A stretch of 20,247 nt of DNA from Podochytrium sp. JEL0797 (GCA_027596195.1 JADGJG010000429.1:1-20247); one strand, 5' to 3'. Counted from the stretch's first letter, positions 8,872-18,284 are shown. Notes: generated by a model not told the origin, from the sequence alone. Numbers and translations are program-made.

Positions 8872-10891
8872 ATGGAATCACTCATTGCACCCACCCAACA
8901 CACTTGCACCGATTTCAACAACGTCAAGCGCGTGTATGACACTCTCAATCAAGCCGGGGAGGTAGCTTCGGCCCTCAAAGCATATGCCAAATTCTTCTCC
9001 GACTCCACCCCCGACACCGCTTCCCCCTCCACCACCACAATCCACGAAACCCACTTCCTCAACATCCTCCACTTCCTCTCCCTCAGCACCGAAACGCACT
9101 CCTCCTCCACGACCCTCGCAACGCTCCTGTCGCATGTGGACCAACTGGACGCGGACGCCAAGGAACGCGTTGGCATCACGCTCGTGGTGTCACTCGACAA
9201 GTTGTCCACCGCCAACGAGCGACACGTAGTGTTTCAGAAACTTGTGGCGCTGTTGCAGTCGTTTGTGATGGTGCGGGTGGCGAACGTGGATTCCAAGACG
9301 CCGTTGTCGTTGTGTGCTGATGAAGGGATTGTGACGGCGATTTCGTTTCTCGAGTTGTTGAGTATGTAGTTTTTTCGTTTGATGCATTCTATGTTTTCTG
9401 GGAGCAGTTATACTCTGATTCTCATGGGGCCGTCATAATTCTATTTTAGACGACATCAACAACGACAACAATTATGTATCTTTTGGCGAATTCTACAACG
9501 ACGCCATCAAGGAAGTCATTTCCATGAAGGAAGACTATTCGCGTTGGAAAGCGAGTTCCGGGTTCTCATTCTTCAATTACCCCTTCTTGCTCGATTCGCA
9601 GGCCAAAGGGGAGATTTTGAAGATTGAAAATATGATCACGATGCGGCATGAGTATGGCATTTTCTCCTTTTCCTTGCTCTATTTTTGTGCTTTGCCACTT
9701 GGACTGACGCGAGCAACTTTTTGTAGGTTACAAGATTCCTTTTTCCGCGCAATGTTCATTGGTGTCAACAGCCCGTACCTCCACCTCGAAGTGCGGCGCG
9801 ACCATGTCGTCCGTGACGCGATTGCACAGCTGGCCAACAAGACGTGCCACGATTTGAAGAAACAGCTGCGTGTCACGTTCGTCGGGGAAGAAGGGATCGA
9901 TGACGGCGGGATTCAGAAGGAGTTTTTTCAAATGGTTGTGAAGGAGATTTTTAGTCCCAAGCATGGTGAGTTTGCCGAAGGGGGGGAGGGGGGGGGGGGG
10001 AAAAACTCACCCCCCCCCCCCCCCTTTCCCTCCGTTCAAAAAGGACGACTCCTCGGTCTCGCAATCTACAACGCCAACACCCTCGAAATCCCCTTCCCAG
10101 TCGTCCTCTTCAAAAAACTCCTCCACATCCCCCCAACCCTTTCCGACCTCGAAGAACTCGACCCCCACCTCGGCAAAGGCCTACGCACCCTCCTTTCCTA
10201 TCCACACGCCGACTTTGAAGACCTCTACGACCGCACATTCCAAATCGAATACGAAGGGGCGTCGCAGAACCGCATCGTGCATGATTTGAAACCCAACGGC
10301 GGGGAGGTGCAGCTGACGATGGACAATCGTGACGAGTTTGTGGATGCGTATGTTGATTTCGTGTTCAATAAGGCGGTGGCGACTGCGTTTCAGAGTTTTA
10401 GTGAGGGGTTGTATTCGGTGGTGGAGAGGGAATCGTTGGTGTCGTTTCGGCCGGAGGAGTTTCAGCAGTTGGTGGTGGGGTGTTCGGAATTAGATTTCAA
10501 GGCGTTGGGTAAGGGGCAAACACAAATGGCATTTTGGCTCACGGGTTTCTCATGCTAAATCTCAAATTCAATAGAAAATAACGCGAAATACGAAGGATGG
10601 GAAGCCGATTCCCCCATCATCAAACAATTCTGGGAAATCGTGCACGCCATGTCAGTCGAGGAGCAAAAGCAGCTTCTCTTCTTCACCACGGGATCCGATC
10701 GCGCACCTGTGGGTGGACTTGGAAACCTTGCGTTTGTGGTTGTGAGGAACGGGCCCGATAGTGACCGCTTACCGACTTCACATACCTGCTATAATGTGCT
10801 TTTGCTGAATGAGTACGCGTCGAAAGAGAAATTGGAGGAGCGGTTGAAGAAGGCGATAGGGTTTGCACATTGTGGATTCTTTTTATTATGA
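8872..10891 (+). CDS. HECT-type E3 ubiquitin ligase, UBE3A/HECTD2-like
   Basis: Transfers ubiquitin through a thioester on the C-lobe cysteine. Exons: 8872-9361, 9450-9651, 9727-9965, 10044-10508, 10575-10891; 570 residues in consistent phase. A helical N-terminal part (about 160 residues) precedes the linker GEFYNDAIKEVISMKEDY and the HECT N-lobe (YLHLEVRRDHVVRDA, LKKQLRVTFVGEEGIDDGG, KEFFQMVVKEIF, RLLGLAIYNA). The C-lobe has FTTGSDRAPVGGLGNL and the catalytic motif LPTSHTCYNVLLL. The C-terminus GFAHCGFFLL differs by one extra residue from the usual GFGxL end. It lacks the N-terminal AZUL zinc finger of animal UBE3A, unless there is a missed upstream exon. Splicing intron 3 leaves the N-lobe about 28 residues short (IFSPKHG joined directly to RLLGLAIYN). 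The start is the first in-frame ATG, 102 bp past the MDH stop. Confidence 0.9.
9966..10043 (+). repeat. HECT intron 3 with long G and C runs and an inverted repeat
   Basis: A 78 nt intron: donor GTGAGTTT, then interrupted runs of G, then AAACTCAC (the exact inverse complement of the donor), then a run of about 17 C, then the acceptor. The G and C runs can pair as a long hairpin, and the G runs could form a quadruplex. Its length is divisible by three and it contains no stop, so the reading frame runs through it. Confidence 0.7.
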
Positions 10892-10895
10892 GTGT

Positions 10896-10901
10896 AATAA
10901 A
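10896..10901 (+). terminator. Polyadenylation signal of the HECT gene
   Basis: AATAAA starting 5 nt after the HECT stop codon. Confidence 0.5.
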
Positions 10902-11017
10902 CACGTAAACACTTCCCCAACTTCCGCATCAATGAGAGTGATTTGAGAGGGGTCGGGTTAGTCCCTCATTCGGCGACACGGAGTCATCGAATGAAAGATC
11001 CCCCCTTTCCGACGCCT

Positions 11018-11025
11018 TATAAATA
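11018..11025 (+). promoter_or_regulatory. TATA box of frataxin
   Basis: TATAAATA 71 bp upstream of the frataxin ATG, in a 197 bp space after the HECT gene. The spacing matches the TATA element before the CCDC148-like gene. Confidence 0.5.
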
Positions 11026-11088
11026 ATTGAATGGGTGGTGCAAAACGCGGTTTGGGGTGGGATCGAGAGGGGATCGAGTTGGAAAAAG

Positions 11089-11759
11089 ATGTTGCGATCC
11101 GCCACTGCGTTACGTCATCCTTTGCTCCGTCCACTCGCATTCCGCTCCCGACTATATTCCGGAGCAGCCGTAGATGAAGCCACAAGGTAATCCACCTCAC
11201 CTGCTTCGCTTTACAACCCCTCTCGATATCTGATCACCGTGCGGTTTCTCGTTTCCCCCCGCGCAGACGATTCCACGAAGTCGCCGATGTGCAGATGCAT
11301 TCGCTTCTCGATGACTTTGATGCGATCGGAGAGAAGTGTGATGCGCCTGGATTCGATGTGTTGTACAGCGTACGTTGGCAGCACCCAAGAGTGACAAACG
11401 ATTGGGTTTTGATCTCCCCATTTCCCCGATACAGAACGGAGTCTTGACTTTCAATACGGGCGTTGCTGGAACGTATGTGATCAACAAGCAGCCACCAAAC
11501 AAGCAGATTTGGCTCTCGTCTCCCATCAGGTTTCGTTTTCACACCCCTCGAAATGCCGGGCTTGGGCTCATCTGTTTTTTTCCCCACCAACAGCGGTCCA
11601 AAGAGATTCGATCACTTGGATGGAGAGTGGGTTGATTCCAAAAAGGCAGACAGACTCAACGAGTTGCTGGAAACGGAGCTCAAGATTGTGTTCAAGGGGA
11701 TTGATGTGTCCATCACCAAAGAATCGCCAGAGGGCAAGAGTTTCCGCGCTTGCAGATGA
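11089..11759 (+). CDS. FXN: Frataxin (mitochondrial iron-sulfur cluster assembly factor)
   Basis: Frataxin binds iron and the cysteine desulfurase complex and speeds Fe-S cluster assembly in the mitochondrial matrix. Four exons, phases consistent: 11089-11186, 11267-11369, 11435-11529, 11594-11759; 153 residues. The N-terminus (MLRSATALRHPLLRPLAFRS then RLYS) is rich in Arg/Ser/Leu with no acidic residue, a typical matrix presequence. The fold follows: an acidic first helix (FHEVADVQMHSLLDDFDAIG), the strand GVLTF, and the near-invariant GTYVINKQPPNKQIWLSSP followed by SGPKRFD. The final helix LNELLETELKIVF precedes a short tail. The start is the ATG 71 bp after a TATA box. Length and motifs are complete and I see no lesion. 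Confidence 0.96.
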
Positions 11760-12185
11760 TCATTTTCGTGCTTTACTTGATGTTGTGCATTGTATTGGAA
11801 TACGAGTTTTTTCATTCTCCAAACACTTTCATGGGGACCGTGATAATGTGATTTACGTTGCGGGAATGCGAATCGTGATGGAATGTGCTCTCCAATTTTC
11901 CACCACGACATCCGCACGGTCCACCGAAATTCCAGTGGATATTGTACTTTGTCTCGAACAACGCAAAGCAGAGTTGGGATTGCACGCGATTCTCGAAAAA
12001 CTCGTTGGGAGATAATTGCGCAGTGAATTTCGTCACGCGTGCGACAAAGGAATCATTCAGCAGAAAGCGGTTGTTTATGGTTTATGCAAACTTCTCTGCG
12101 GAAGGTTAGAGAGACGACCTTTGCAAAAGAAAAAAAAATAAACTCCCCAACACCCCAAAAACGTCCTGCCGCCAACCCCCCCAGG
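11760..12185. other. Intergenic region without recognised gene
   Basis: 426 bp between frataxin and CAF1. Short open frames exist on both strands (for example - strand 12036-11812, 74 codons, non-ATG start; + strand ending at 12015), but none shows a family motif or a credible start. No tRNA, canonical AATAAA or TATA element was recognised. It presumably carries the frataxin 3' UTR and the CAF1 promoter/5' UTR. Confidence 0.5.
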
Positions 12186-13394
12186 ATGATACAGCAACAA
12201 CCGCAGCAACAGCAACCGCAGAGCCACATCAAAGACGTATGGGCGCATACTCTCGATGCCGAAATGATCGTGTTACGGGAACTCGTCGAGAAATATCCCT
12301 GCATCTCCATGGTAGGCCCTCGCCAGCCCCGAGACGCCCCGTGGCCAGAGCAATCCCGTATTAAAATACTCCTGATGTCTCTCCAAGGACACCGAATTCC
12401 CCGGCGTCGTCGCACGGCCCATTGGAAACTTCAAAACCTCCGCAGACTACCAATACCAGACCCTGCGCTGCAATGTCGATCTGTTGAAAATCATCCAGCT
12501 AGGAATCTCCTTTTCCGACGAGGTAAAATACTGCTCAACAATCCGTACCGCCGAATGGGCACCTGGAGGCTAAAGAAACACTGCTCTCTTTCGCTTGTTG
12601 CTCCTCCCGCAGAACGGAAACTCACCGCCAAACATAAGCACTTGGCAATTCAACTTCAAATTCGACCTCAACACGGACATGTACGCACAGGACTCGATTG
12701 ATTTATTGACAAAGTCTGGGATCGACTTCAAAAAGCATGAGGAGTATGGGATCGACGTGGAGCATTTTGGAGAGGTGCTCATTAGCTCAGGGTTCGTTCT
12801 GCTGAACGAAGTGAAATGGATTTCATTCCACAGGTGAGGATTTTGAAATGGGCGACGAGAGCGATGGGGAACGTCGTTTTTGGGTGGCGGGTTTTAGCTA
12901 AACGCCTCGCTTCGCTCTCTCCCGTCGGATTCTCGAAATTAGTGGTTACGATTTCGGATACCTGCTGAAAGTGGCAACTTGTGCTCCGCTGCCCGCAGAA
13001 GAATCCGACTTTTTCGATTTGATGAAGACGTATTTTCCCTGCGTCTATGACGTCAAGTACCTGATGAAAAGTTGCAAGAACCTGAAAGGCGGTTTACAAG
13101 ATGTGGCGGATGATTTGCAGGTACGGATTTGTTTCCTTTCGTTCGTCGAATGCGTTGTTTGTGAGATTGACGGGGCTTCAGATCTCTCGAATCGGACCGC
13201 AACACCAAGCAGGAAGCGACAGTCTGCTGACGAGCAAAACGTTTTTCAAAATGCGGGAGACATTCTTTGATGACCATATTGATGATGAGAAGTACATGGG
13301 GTATTTATATGGTGAGTAAGGGAGTGGTGATGGTGTAGTATCTTTTTTAGCGCGACTCACCCTATGACTTTCTCCAGGCCTTTCGACTTTCTGA
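12186..13394 (+). CDS. CAF1: CAF1/POP2/CNOT7 deadenylase, CCR4-NOT complex
   Basis: A DEDD-family 3'-5' exonuclease that removes mRNA poly(A) tails within CCR4-NOT. Six exons: 12186-12311, 12388-12522, 12613-12833, 12943-13120, 13182-13311, 13378-13394; 268 residues, close to human CNOT7. After a Gln-rich leader (MIQQQPQQQQPQSHIKDVWA) the catalytic residues are all present: Asp and Glu in DTEFPGVVARPIG, Asp in HSGYDFGYLLK, and His/Asp in ISRIGPQHQAGSDSLLT; DVKYLMKSCKNLKGGL is also conserved. The final 17 nt exon adds only GLSTF after KYMGYLY, where animal proteins have GLGSG. Intron 1 falls directly before the catalytic DTEFPG. It is complete and probably active. Confidence 0.97.
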
Positions 13395-13412
13395 CGACAA
13401 ACAACGCGTGAA

Positions 13413-13418
13413 AATAAA
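13413..13418 (+). terminator. Polyadenylation signal of CAF1
   Basis: AATAAA 18 nt after the CAF1 stop codon, in the 158 bp between the convergent ends of CAF1 and the kinesin-tail fragment. Confidence 0.55.
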
Positions 13419-13552
13419 AACCAACATCGAGAAACAGGAATCAAAAGTTTTTTGTCCCGCACTCACCGATTCATTTTCGCGTCGAAGGATGAATTTCAGG
13501 AAAGGGCAATGTGATAATTATTTTGAAGGCATCGTTCGCCTCGACCAGGTCG

Positions 13553-13962
13553 TCAGCTTTTCCCAACTACAGCGGCGTGCCTGCCCCCACCGCGAAATGG
13601 CTTGGCGACTCTGGCTGAGGAGTACAACCAACTAGAATCCTGGGGGTTGGCGGCTAAAAATGAGAAAGGATGGGATTTCGTTGAGGATTCGAACGCGAAA
13701 AATCAGTCTGAACAAAACACTCACATCTCGCTTCCTGCAGCTTCTCTCTCATCGAAGGCAGCTGCGGGTCAAACTTTTGCGTCTGAAACTCCAACTTGGT
13801 CTGGGTGTCATGCAGGAGCGTCTTCAAGTTCCGAATCCGCTCGTTCCTCGCCATCTTGCGTTCCGCCACCGAAAATTCCTTCTTGAGCTTAGAATTCTGC
13901 TCGACCAGCTGCTTCTGCGCGTTTGTGAGCTGCTTGTTTTGCACACAATTCGCCGTTTTGGC
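13553..13962 (-). pseudogene. Isolated kinesin-1 heavy chain tail (coiled coil plus IAK-type motif), no motor domain
   Basis: Two exons read on the - strand: the frame open from 13998 to 13725, then 13653-13553 after a 71 nt GT-AG intron. The first encodes a coiled coil very like the end of the fungal kinesin-1 stalk: QLTNAQKQLVEQNS, KLKKEFSVAERK, MARNERIRNLKTLL, DTQTKLEFQTQKF, MREKLQEAR. The second ends SSARVAKPFRGGGRHAAVVG plus KS, equivalent to the autoinhibitory 'RIAKPLRGGG' tail of fungal kinesin-1. No stop or frameshift breaks it, but the frame has no upstream ATG (the first in-frame Met is inside the coil), and citrate synthase begins 3' to 5' at 14158. The motor, neck and most of the stalk cannot fit. 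The RNER region looks one residue shorter than the family. It is either a 5'-truncated duplicate/pseudogene or a short tail-only gene with an unseen first exon. Confidence 0.75.
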
Positions 13963-14157
13963 AAGTAAACATAAAAACGAAAAGGGGAAGCGAAAAATTC
14001 AAAATGCAATTGCTCACTGCGAATCAGCTCGAATCTTCCCCAAACGCGTGTGATAATTAATAGGCAGTGTATTATTCTCAACTCAAAGCCGAAAGATAGA
14101 AAATGAAAACGAAAAGTTTTCCGGAACAAACATCAGTCATGAGATCGATGTTTAGAT

Positions 14158-15915
14158 TTACTTCTTGTTGGCAAACATCTTGATGAGGTGGTCGGTGGAG
14201 TATGACTTGGGGCGCTCAATGGGCATTCCGAGGGCACGAGCCCAGATCAAACCGGCGGTGACTCCAAGAGCACGGGACACTCCGAAAAGAACGGTGTAGT
14301 AGTCTTCCTGAGTGAATCCGTAGTGCTGCAAAAAGGAAAAACCAAGAGTCAGACTCTGCTCACAAAAAAGACAATCGTAACAAAAAACATACCTGGAGCA
14401 GGACACCAGAGTGAGCATCCACGTTGGGCCACGGGTTCTTGGTCTTTCCGTGCTCGGTAAGGACACCTGGCGCAATGGTGTACACTTGGGACACGAGCTT
14501 GAACATGGCGTCGTCGGGGAGGTGCTTCTGGGCAAACTCGCGCTGGCACTGGTAACGCGGGTCCGTCTTACGGAGAACGGCGTGTCCGTATCCGGGAACA
14601 ACCTGTCCGGCCTTGAGCGTCGTCCAGAGGTATTCCTTGACCATGTCGTCGGTTGGGTTTTTGCCAACGGCAGCTTGCATCTTCATGATCCAGCGCAGGA
14701 CTTCCTGGTTGGCAAGCCCGTGGAGGGGTCCAGCGAGACCGTTGAGACCGGCAGCGAAGGCGAGGTAGGGGTCAGAGAGCGCAGATCCGACCAAGTGGGT
14801 GGTGTGGGCACTGATTTGATGGCGGAACACACGAAAATTTAATTAAATTGTTCGTGGCACGTGGTCCGAAAAGCAAAACAAACCTGACGTTTCCTCCCTC
14901 GTGGTCAGAGTGGATGGTCAAGTACAACCGCATGAGCTCGGTGAAGTTGGCGTCGTTGTATCCGAGCATGTTGGCAAAGTTGGCCGAGTAATCGAGCTTG
15001 TTGTCAACGGCAGCCATTTTTCCGTCCTTGTAAACGTTGCGATAGATACGGGCAGCAATGACGGGCAACTTGGCGATCAAGTCGTTACAGTCCTCAAAGG
15101 CATAGTCCCAGTACTGGCTCTTTGGGACACCGCTCTGGTACGCCTTGGCGAAGCTGGATTCTCCCTGGAGGGCAGTCACGGCCAAACTCAACTGCGACAT
15201 CGGGTGGAGGGTGTTGGGGCAACGGTCGAGGAGGTCCTCGACGTAGGATGGGATGGCAGATCTGGCGGCCCAGTCGGCAGAGAGAGCGCGAACCTGCTCG
15301 GTGGTGGGGACCTCGCCAGTCACCAACAACCAGAAAAGACCTTCGGGGAGGGGCTCGGAACCACCCTCGGCCGTTGGCAACAGCTTCTGGCACTCGGGAA
15401 TGGTCAAGTTACGGAATCTGATACCCTGTGAAATGAAGTTAGAACTGTTATCTACAAGAATCCAAAAAAGTGAAAAGCCGAACCTCCTCGGAGTCGAGAA
15501 CGGAAGTCTCCCAGATCAGACCCTTGATTCCACGCATACCTCCGTAAGCCTGTGATGATGATCGAAGCAGATTAGTAAGGGTTGATCGTTGGAAAAACAG
15601 AGTACGAACCATGTCGACGGTGGTTTCTCCGAGGACCTTAGACCCGTGTTCGGCGCGGAAAGCCTTGACCTTCGCCTGCTCAACAGGGATGATCTCTCTC
15701 AGTCTCTCCTTCAAGGTCTGTTGTTGCGGTCGCATTAATAAGCTTGTTCATGATCGCGCGCCAACTGATAAGAAAATGAACCTGCGGCTTGACGGTAGAG
15801 AATGATCGGGAAGCGAATCTCTGAGTAGAGCTGACGATGCGCTGTATCGAATCGAAGGTTAGATCGGGGTGGCAGTGGGACGCAGGGAAAGGTGGACACC
15901 CACGTTGAAGAGCAT
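14158..15915 (-). CDS. CIT1: Citrate synthase, mitochondrial
   Basis: Condenses acetyl-CoA and oxaloacetate to citrate in the TCA cycle. Seven exons, - strand: 15915-15904, 15841-15782, 15717-15610, 15549-15484, 15425-14884, 14810-14393, 14325-14158; 457 residues. The first exon codes only MLFN; the second ([20 protein letters not shown]) completes an Arg/Ser-rich matrix presequence without acidic residues. The enzyme follows: [47 protein letters not shown], and the catalytic His in [15 protein letters not shown], His in [17 protein letters not shown] and Asp in [15 protein letters not shown]. It ends MFANKK with no PTS1, so this copy is mitochondrial. All introns have standard borders (several donors GTTC). 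It is divergent from the CCDC148-like gene. Confidence 0.97.
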
Positions 15916-16113
15916 TTTTGGGAGAGAAAAAGTGCGAACTTCTTTTGGCCTTGAAGTGAGAGAACAACGGAAAAAGATATCAGAAAACTCATGTGATTCT
16001 ATTGTTCTATCTTCATTATTTCTCCAATATTGCATTATAAATTCAACAATGCGGAAATCCCTCGCGTTGTCCTTTTCCTAATCCGGATTGGTTCTGATTG
16101 CAAAAAACAAAAA
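15916..16113. promoter_or_regulatory. Divergent promoter region, citrate synthase / CCDC148-like gene
   Basis: 198 bp between start codons. TATAAA at 16036-16041 lies 78 bp before the rightward ATG (16114), a TATA box for the CCDC148-like gene. Its position argues against using the ATG at 16050, which opens only a ten-codon frame. Confidence 0.55.
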
Positions 16114-18170
16114 ATGCTCGTGGATATCCTCGCGCATCGCCGAATCTGGGCCGAAGAGCTCGAGAAACTCGACACACAGCGGTATGACATCAAAAACTTC
16201 CCGTCATTGCTTACTGATGATCGCGGAATTTCTAAGCTTGACACTGCAACGCGTTTGTTGCGAATCCATCGACAAGTTCGAAACAAAATGCACCTCCAAA
16301 CAGCAGCGACTCCTCGTTCAATCGTTTAAAGATCATAATGCAGCATCGCTGGATGACAGGAGACTGCTGCAGAAAAGTATTTCAACGAACGCGACAACCG
16401 GATGAAATTTTCGCTTACTTTGATGCATCAGAACTGTTTGAAACCTTGACCTTCCCGATCCAGTATTTTGAAATCTCAAAAAGCACCGTGATGGACGGAT
16501 TCGAAGCCTTGAACGCGCAGGTGAAATTATAAAATGGAGGACATCGAATCACGCCACCCCTGATCCCCAACGATGCAGGCCCTCGAACTCGAACACGATC
16601 TGAGATCCGACACGAAATCTCTTGATGTATTACATTCGTCCGATATATCGCTGGTGAATCCGTGGACTTTTGACGCGGAACACGGGACAGTTCAACCTTT
16701 TCACGAATTTGCATGTTCGGATATGGGCTTTGTCATGCAAAAGCTGAATGAACTTGAAGAGTAAATGAGTTTGGAATCCGTTTAGCCCGCGGGAATATCT
16801 AACAAACCGAATCTGAAAAGGATGCGTGCAAAACACCACCACCAACTCGCAGCGTTGAAGGACGAATTCCGCATGTACCTCGATGACGAAGGCGCGACAG
16901 AAACGAGTTTCAAGCTCGAGAAACTGAGACTCGAATACAAAACGGTGGGTGACCGAAAGCTGTTTCAAAACCGGTTGGACGCTGAGTTCCCGCAATGGAG
17001 CAAATCGGAATTGAAGGTAAGGGGCAATTCATCGCCTAGGTTTCATATAATAACGCTGAATGGCGGAACGTGACAGACCCAGCTGATGTGGAGGGACAAG
17101 AATGGGGGTTACAAATCGCGGTTGACGGCCCTTCACAAGAATTATCAAACACAAGTTTCTGAGTTTATCAAAGCATGCATCCATCAGTTTCCTGTTAGTG
17201 CAAAACATTATTTCTCCCCGAACTTATTTCTCATTTCGTACAGATTGCCTCCAAACAACACCTCGCCAAATTACAAGCGGATCACGATCAAGCAGCCGTT
17301 CTAGAAAAAATGCAAGAAGCACATGACAAGCTCTCAGCATGGCGAAAGCAGCGGATCCAAGACCTCGAGCGTGAGGAAGAAATTCGGCAGTTTGAGTTGA
17401 CGCAGATGGAATCCGCAAACGTTCGTATTCACTTACTCTTTTAGAGCTAAAATATTTTTGTAAAAACAGGAGGAGAAGGAGGCTGAACGACGGCGAGAGC
17501 TCGAATCCAAACAAGCGGCGATTCGCGAATTCCAAATCCAGAAACGCGCCAAGCAAATGCAACTGATTCACGAATACGAATCAAAACAGCAGGAACAGTC
17601 TGTCAAGCTGGCAGAGTTGAAACCAGTTCGTGAATACCCCCCTACCTTGGCGTATCGCATTTTTGACACGACATTTTTTTGAATCAGATCAATCAACAAC
17701 GAATAAATTACCGCGCTCTTGTTCGAACCCAGAAACTCGAGCATAAAAAGCAGGAACAACAAGACCGCGAGGAGCAACGACGCGAGATTGAACGCAAACT
17801 CGATCTGCTGCGATCGACCGTGTCTGTGACGGCAGAACCAGATTGGAACCGCATTTTGCGACCCACAAAGTCGTTTCAGGTCTCCAGAGACACGGAGAAA
17901 CTGGTATTTTTGTGCTCTCTCTTTGATCTTGTATTTCTGATTACGCTTTCAGCCACCGTTGTTTGCCGCAAATACTGGATTTTCTGTCGCAACTCTAATG
18001 AAAGATCGAAGGCAATTATGTTCTCTCCCTTCCTTGCTGCTATATTGCTAACGTGGACATAACAAAGATTCCGCATTTCCGCCGCACTGCATCAACTGGG
18101 TTTGCAAAATTCTGAGTATGCCCACCAGCTGGTGATGCGCATGAATGGGCTTCCACTTGCGAGGCAGTGA
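16114..18170 (+). CDS. CCDC148: CCDC148-like coiled-coil protein
   Basis: Function unknown; I associate CCDC148 with ciliated lineages. The secure exons are 16579-16760, 16821-17016, 17077-17193, 17244-17420, 17470-17625, 17688-17903, 17953-18011 and 18068-18170, all in phase; an exon ending at 16520 precedes them. The N-terminal exon starts at 16114 with HRRIWAEELEKLDTQRYDIK, resembling the HKQVWWQEYQRLNE region of human CCDC148. Between about 16200 and 16440 the coding frame changes and I could not settle the splice pattern. The middle has a MYB/SANT-like helical block (FQNRLDAEFPQWSKSELK, MWRDKNGGYKSRLTALHK), then a charged coiled coil rich in Glu/Arg/Gln/Lys. The end, MKDRRFRISAALHQLGLQ then NSEYAHQLV, matches the family's 'DPRLRFELALREAGL..YA' C-terminus. 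The intron at 18012-18067 appears to be GC-AG. Confidence 0.78.
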
Positions 18171-18187
18171 GCCAGGAGGTTGAAGAA

Positions 18188-18193
18188 AATAAA
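18188..18193 (+). terminator. Polyadenylation signal of the CCDC148-like gene
   Basis: AATAAA 18 nt after the stop codon at 18168-18170. Confidence 0.5.
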
Positions 18194-18284
18194 AACAAAG
18201 TAATTCCGATTAAAAAACGGCCAACAACGGCAAAAAAGTTCGCCTGCGTGCAGAGAAATTTTTTTCGGGCACTCGCCTCTCAAC

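Noticed and set aside
9524..10558. One continuous 344-codon frame through HECT exons 2-4.
   Set aside because: It reads through two introns. The inserted residues at 9652-9726 and 9966-10043 do not fit the HECT domain, and GT-AG borders restore conserved sequence. Retention of the second intron remains formally possible.
11812..12036. Possible small gene on the - strand (74 codons) after frataxin.
   Set aside because: It has a non-ATG start, no known motif, and a comparably plausible frame on the other strand; not supported.
12039..12701. 220-codon + strand frame overlapping CAF1.
   Set aside because: It is out of frame with the CAF1 motifs, which are recovered by splicing in another frame.
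14901..15431. 176-codon + strand open frame, and another at 14411-14842.
   Set aside because: Both are antisense shadows of the large citrate synthase exons, whose catalytic motifs are on the - strand.
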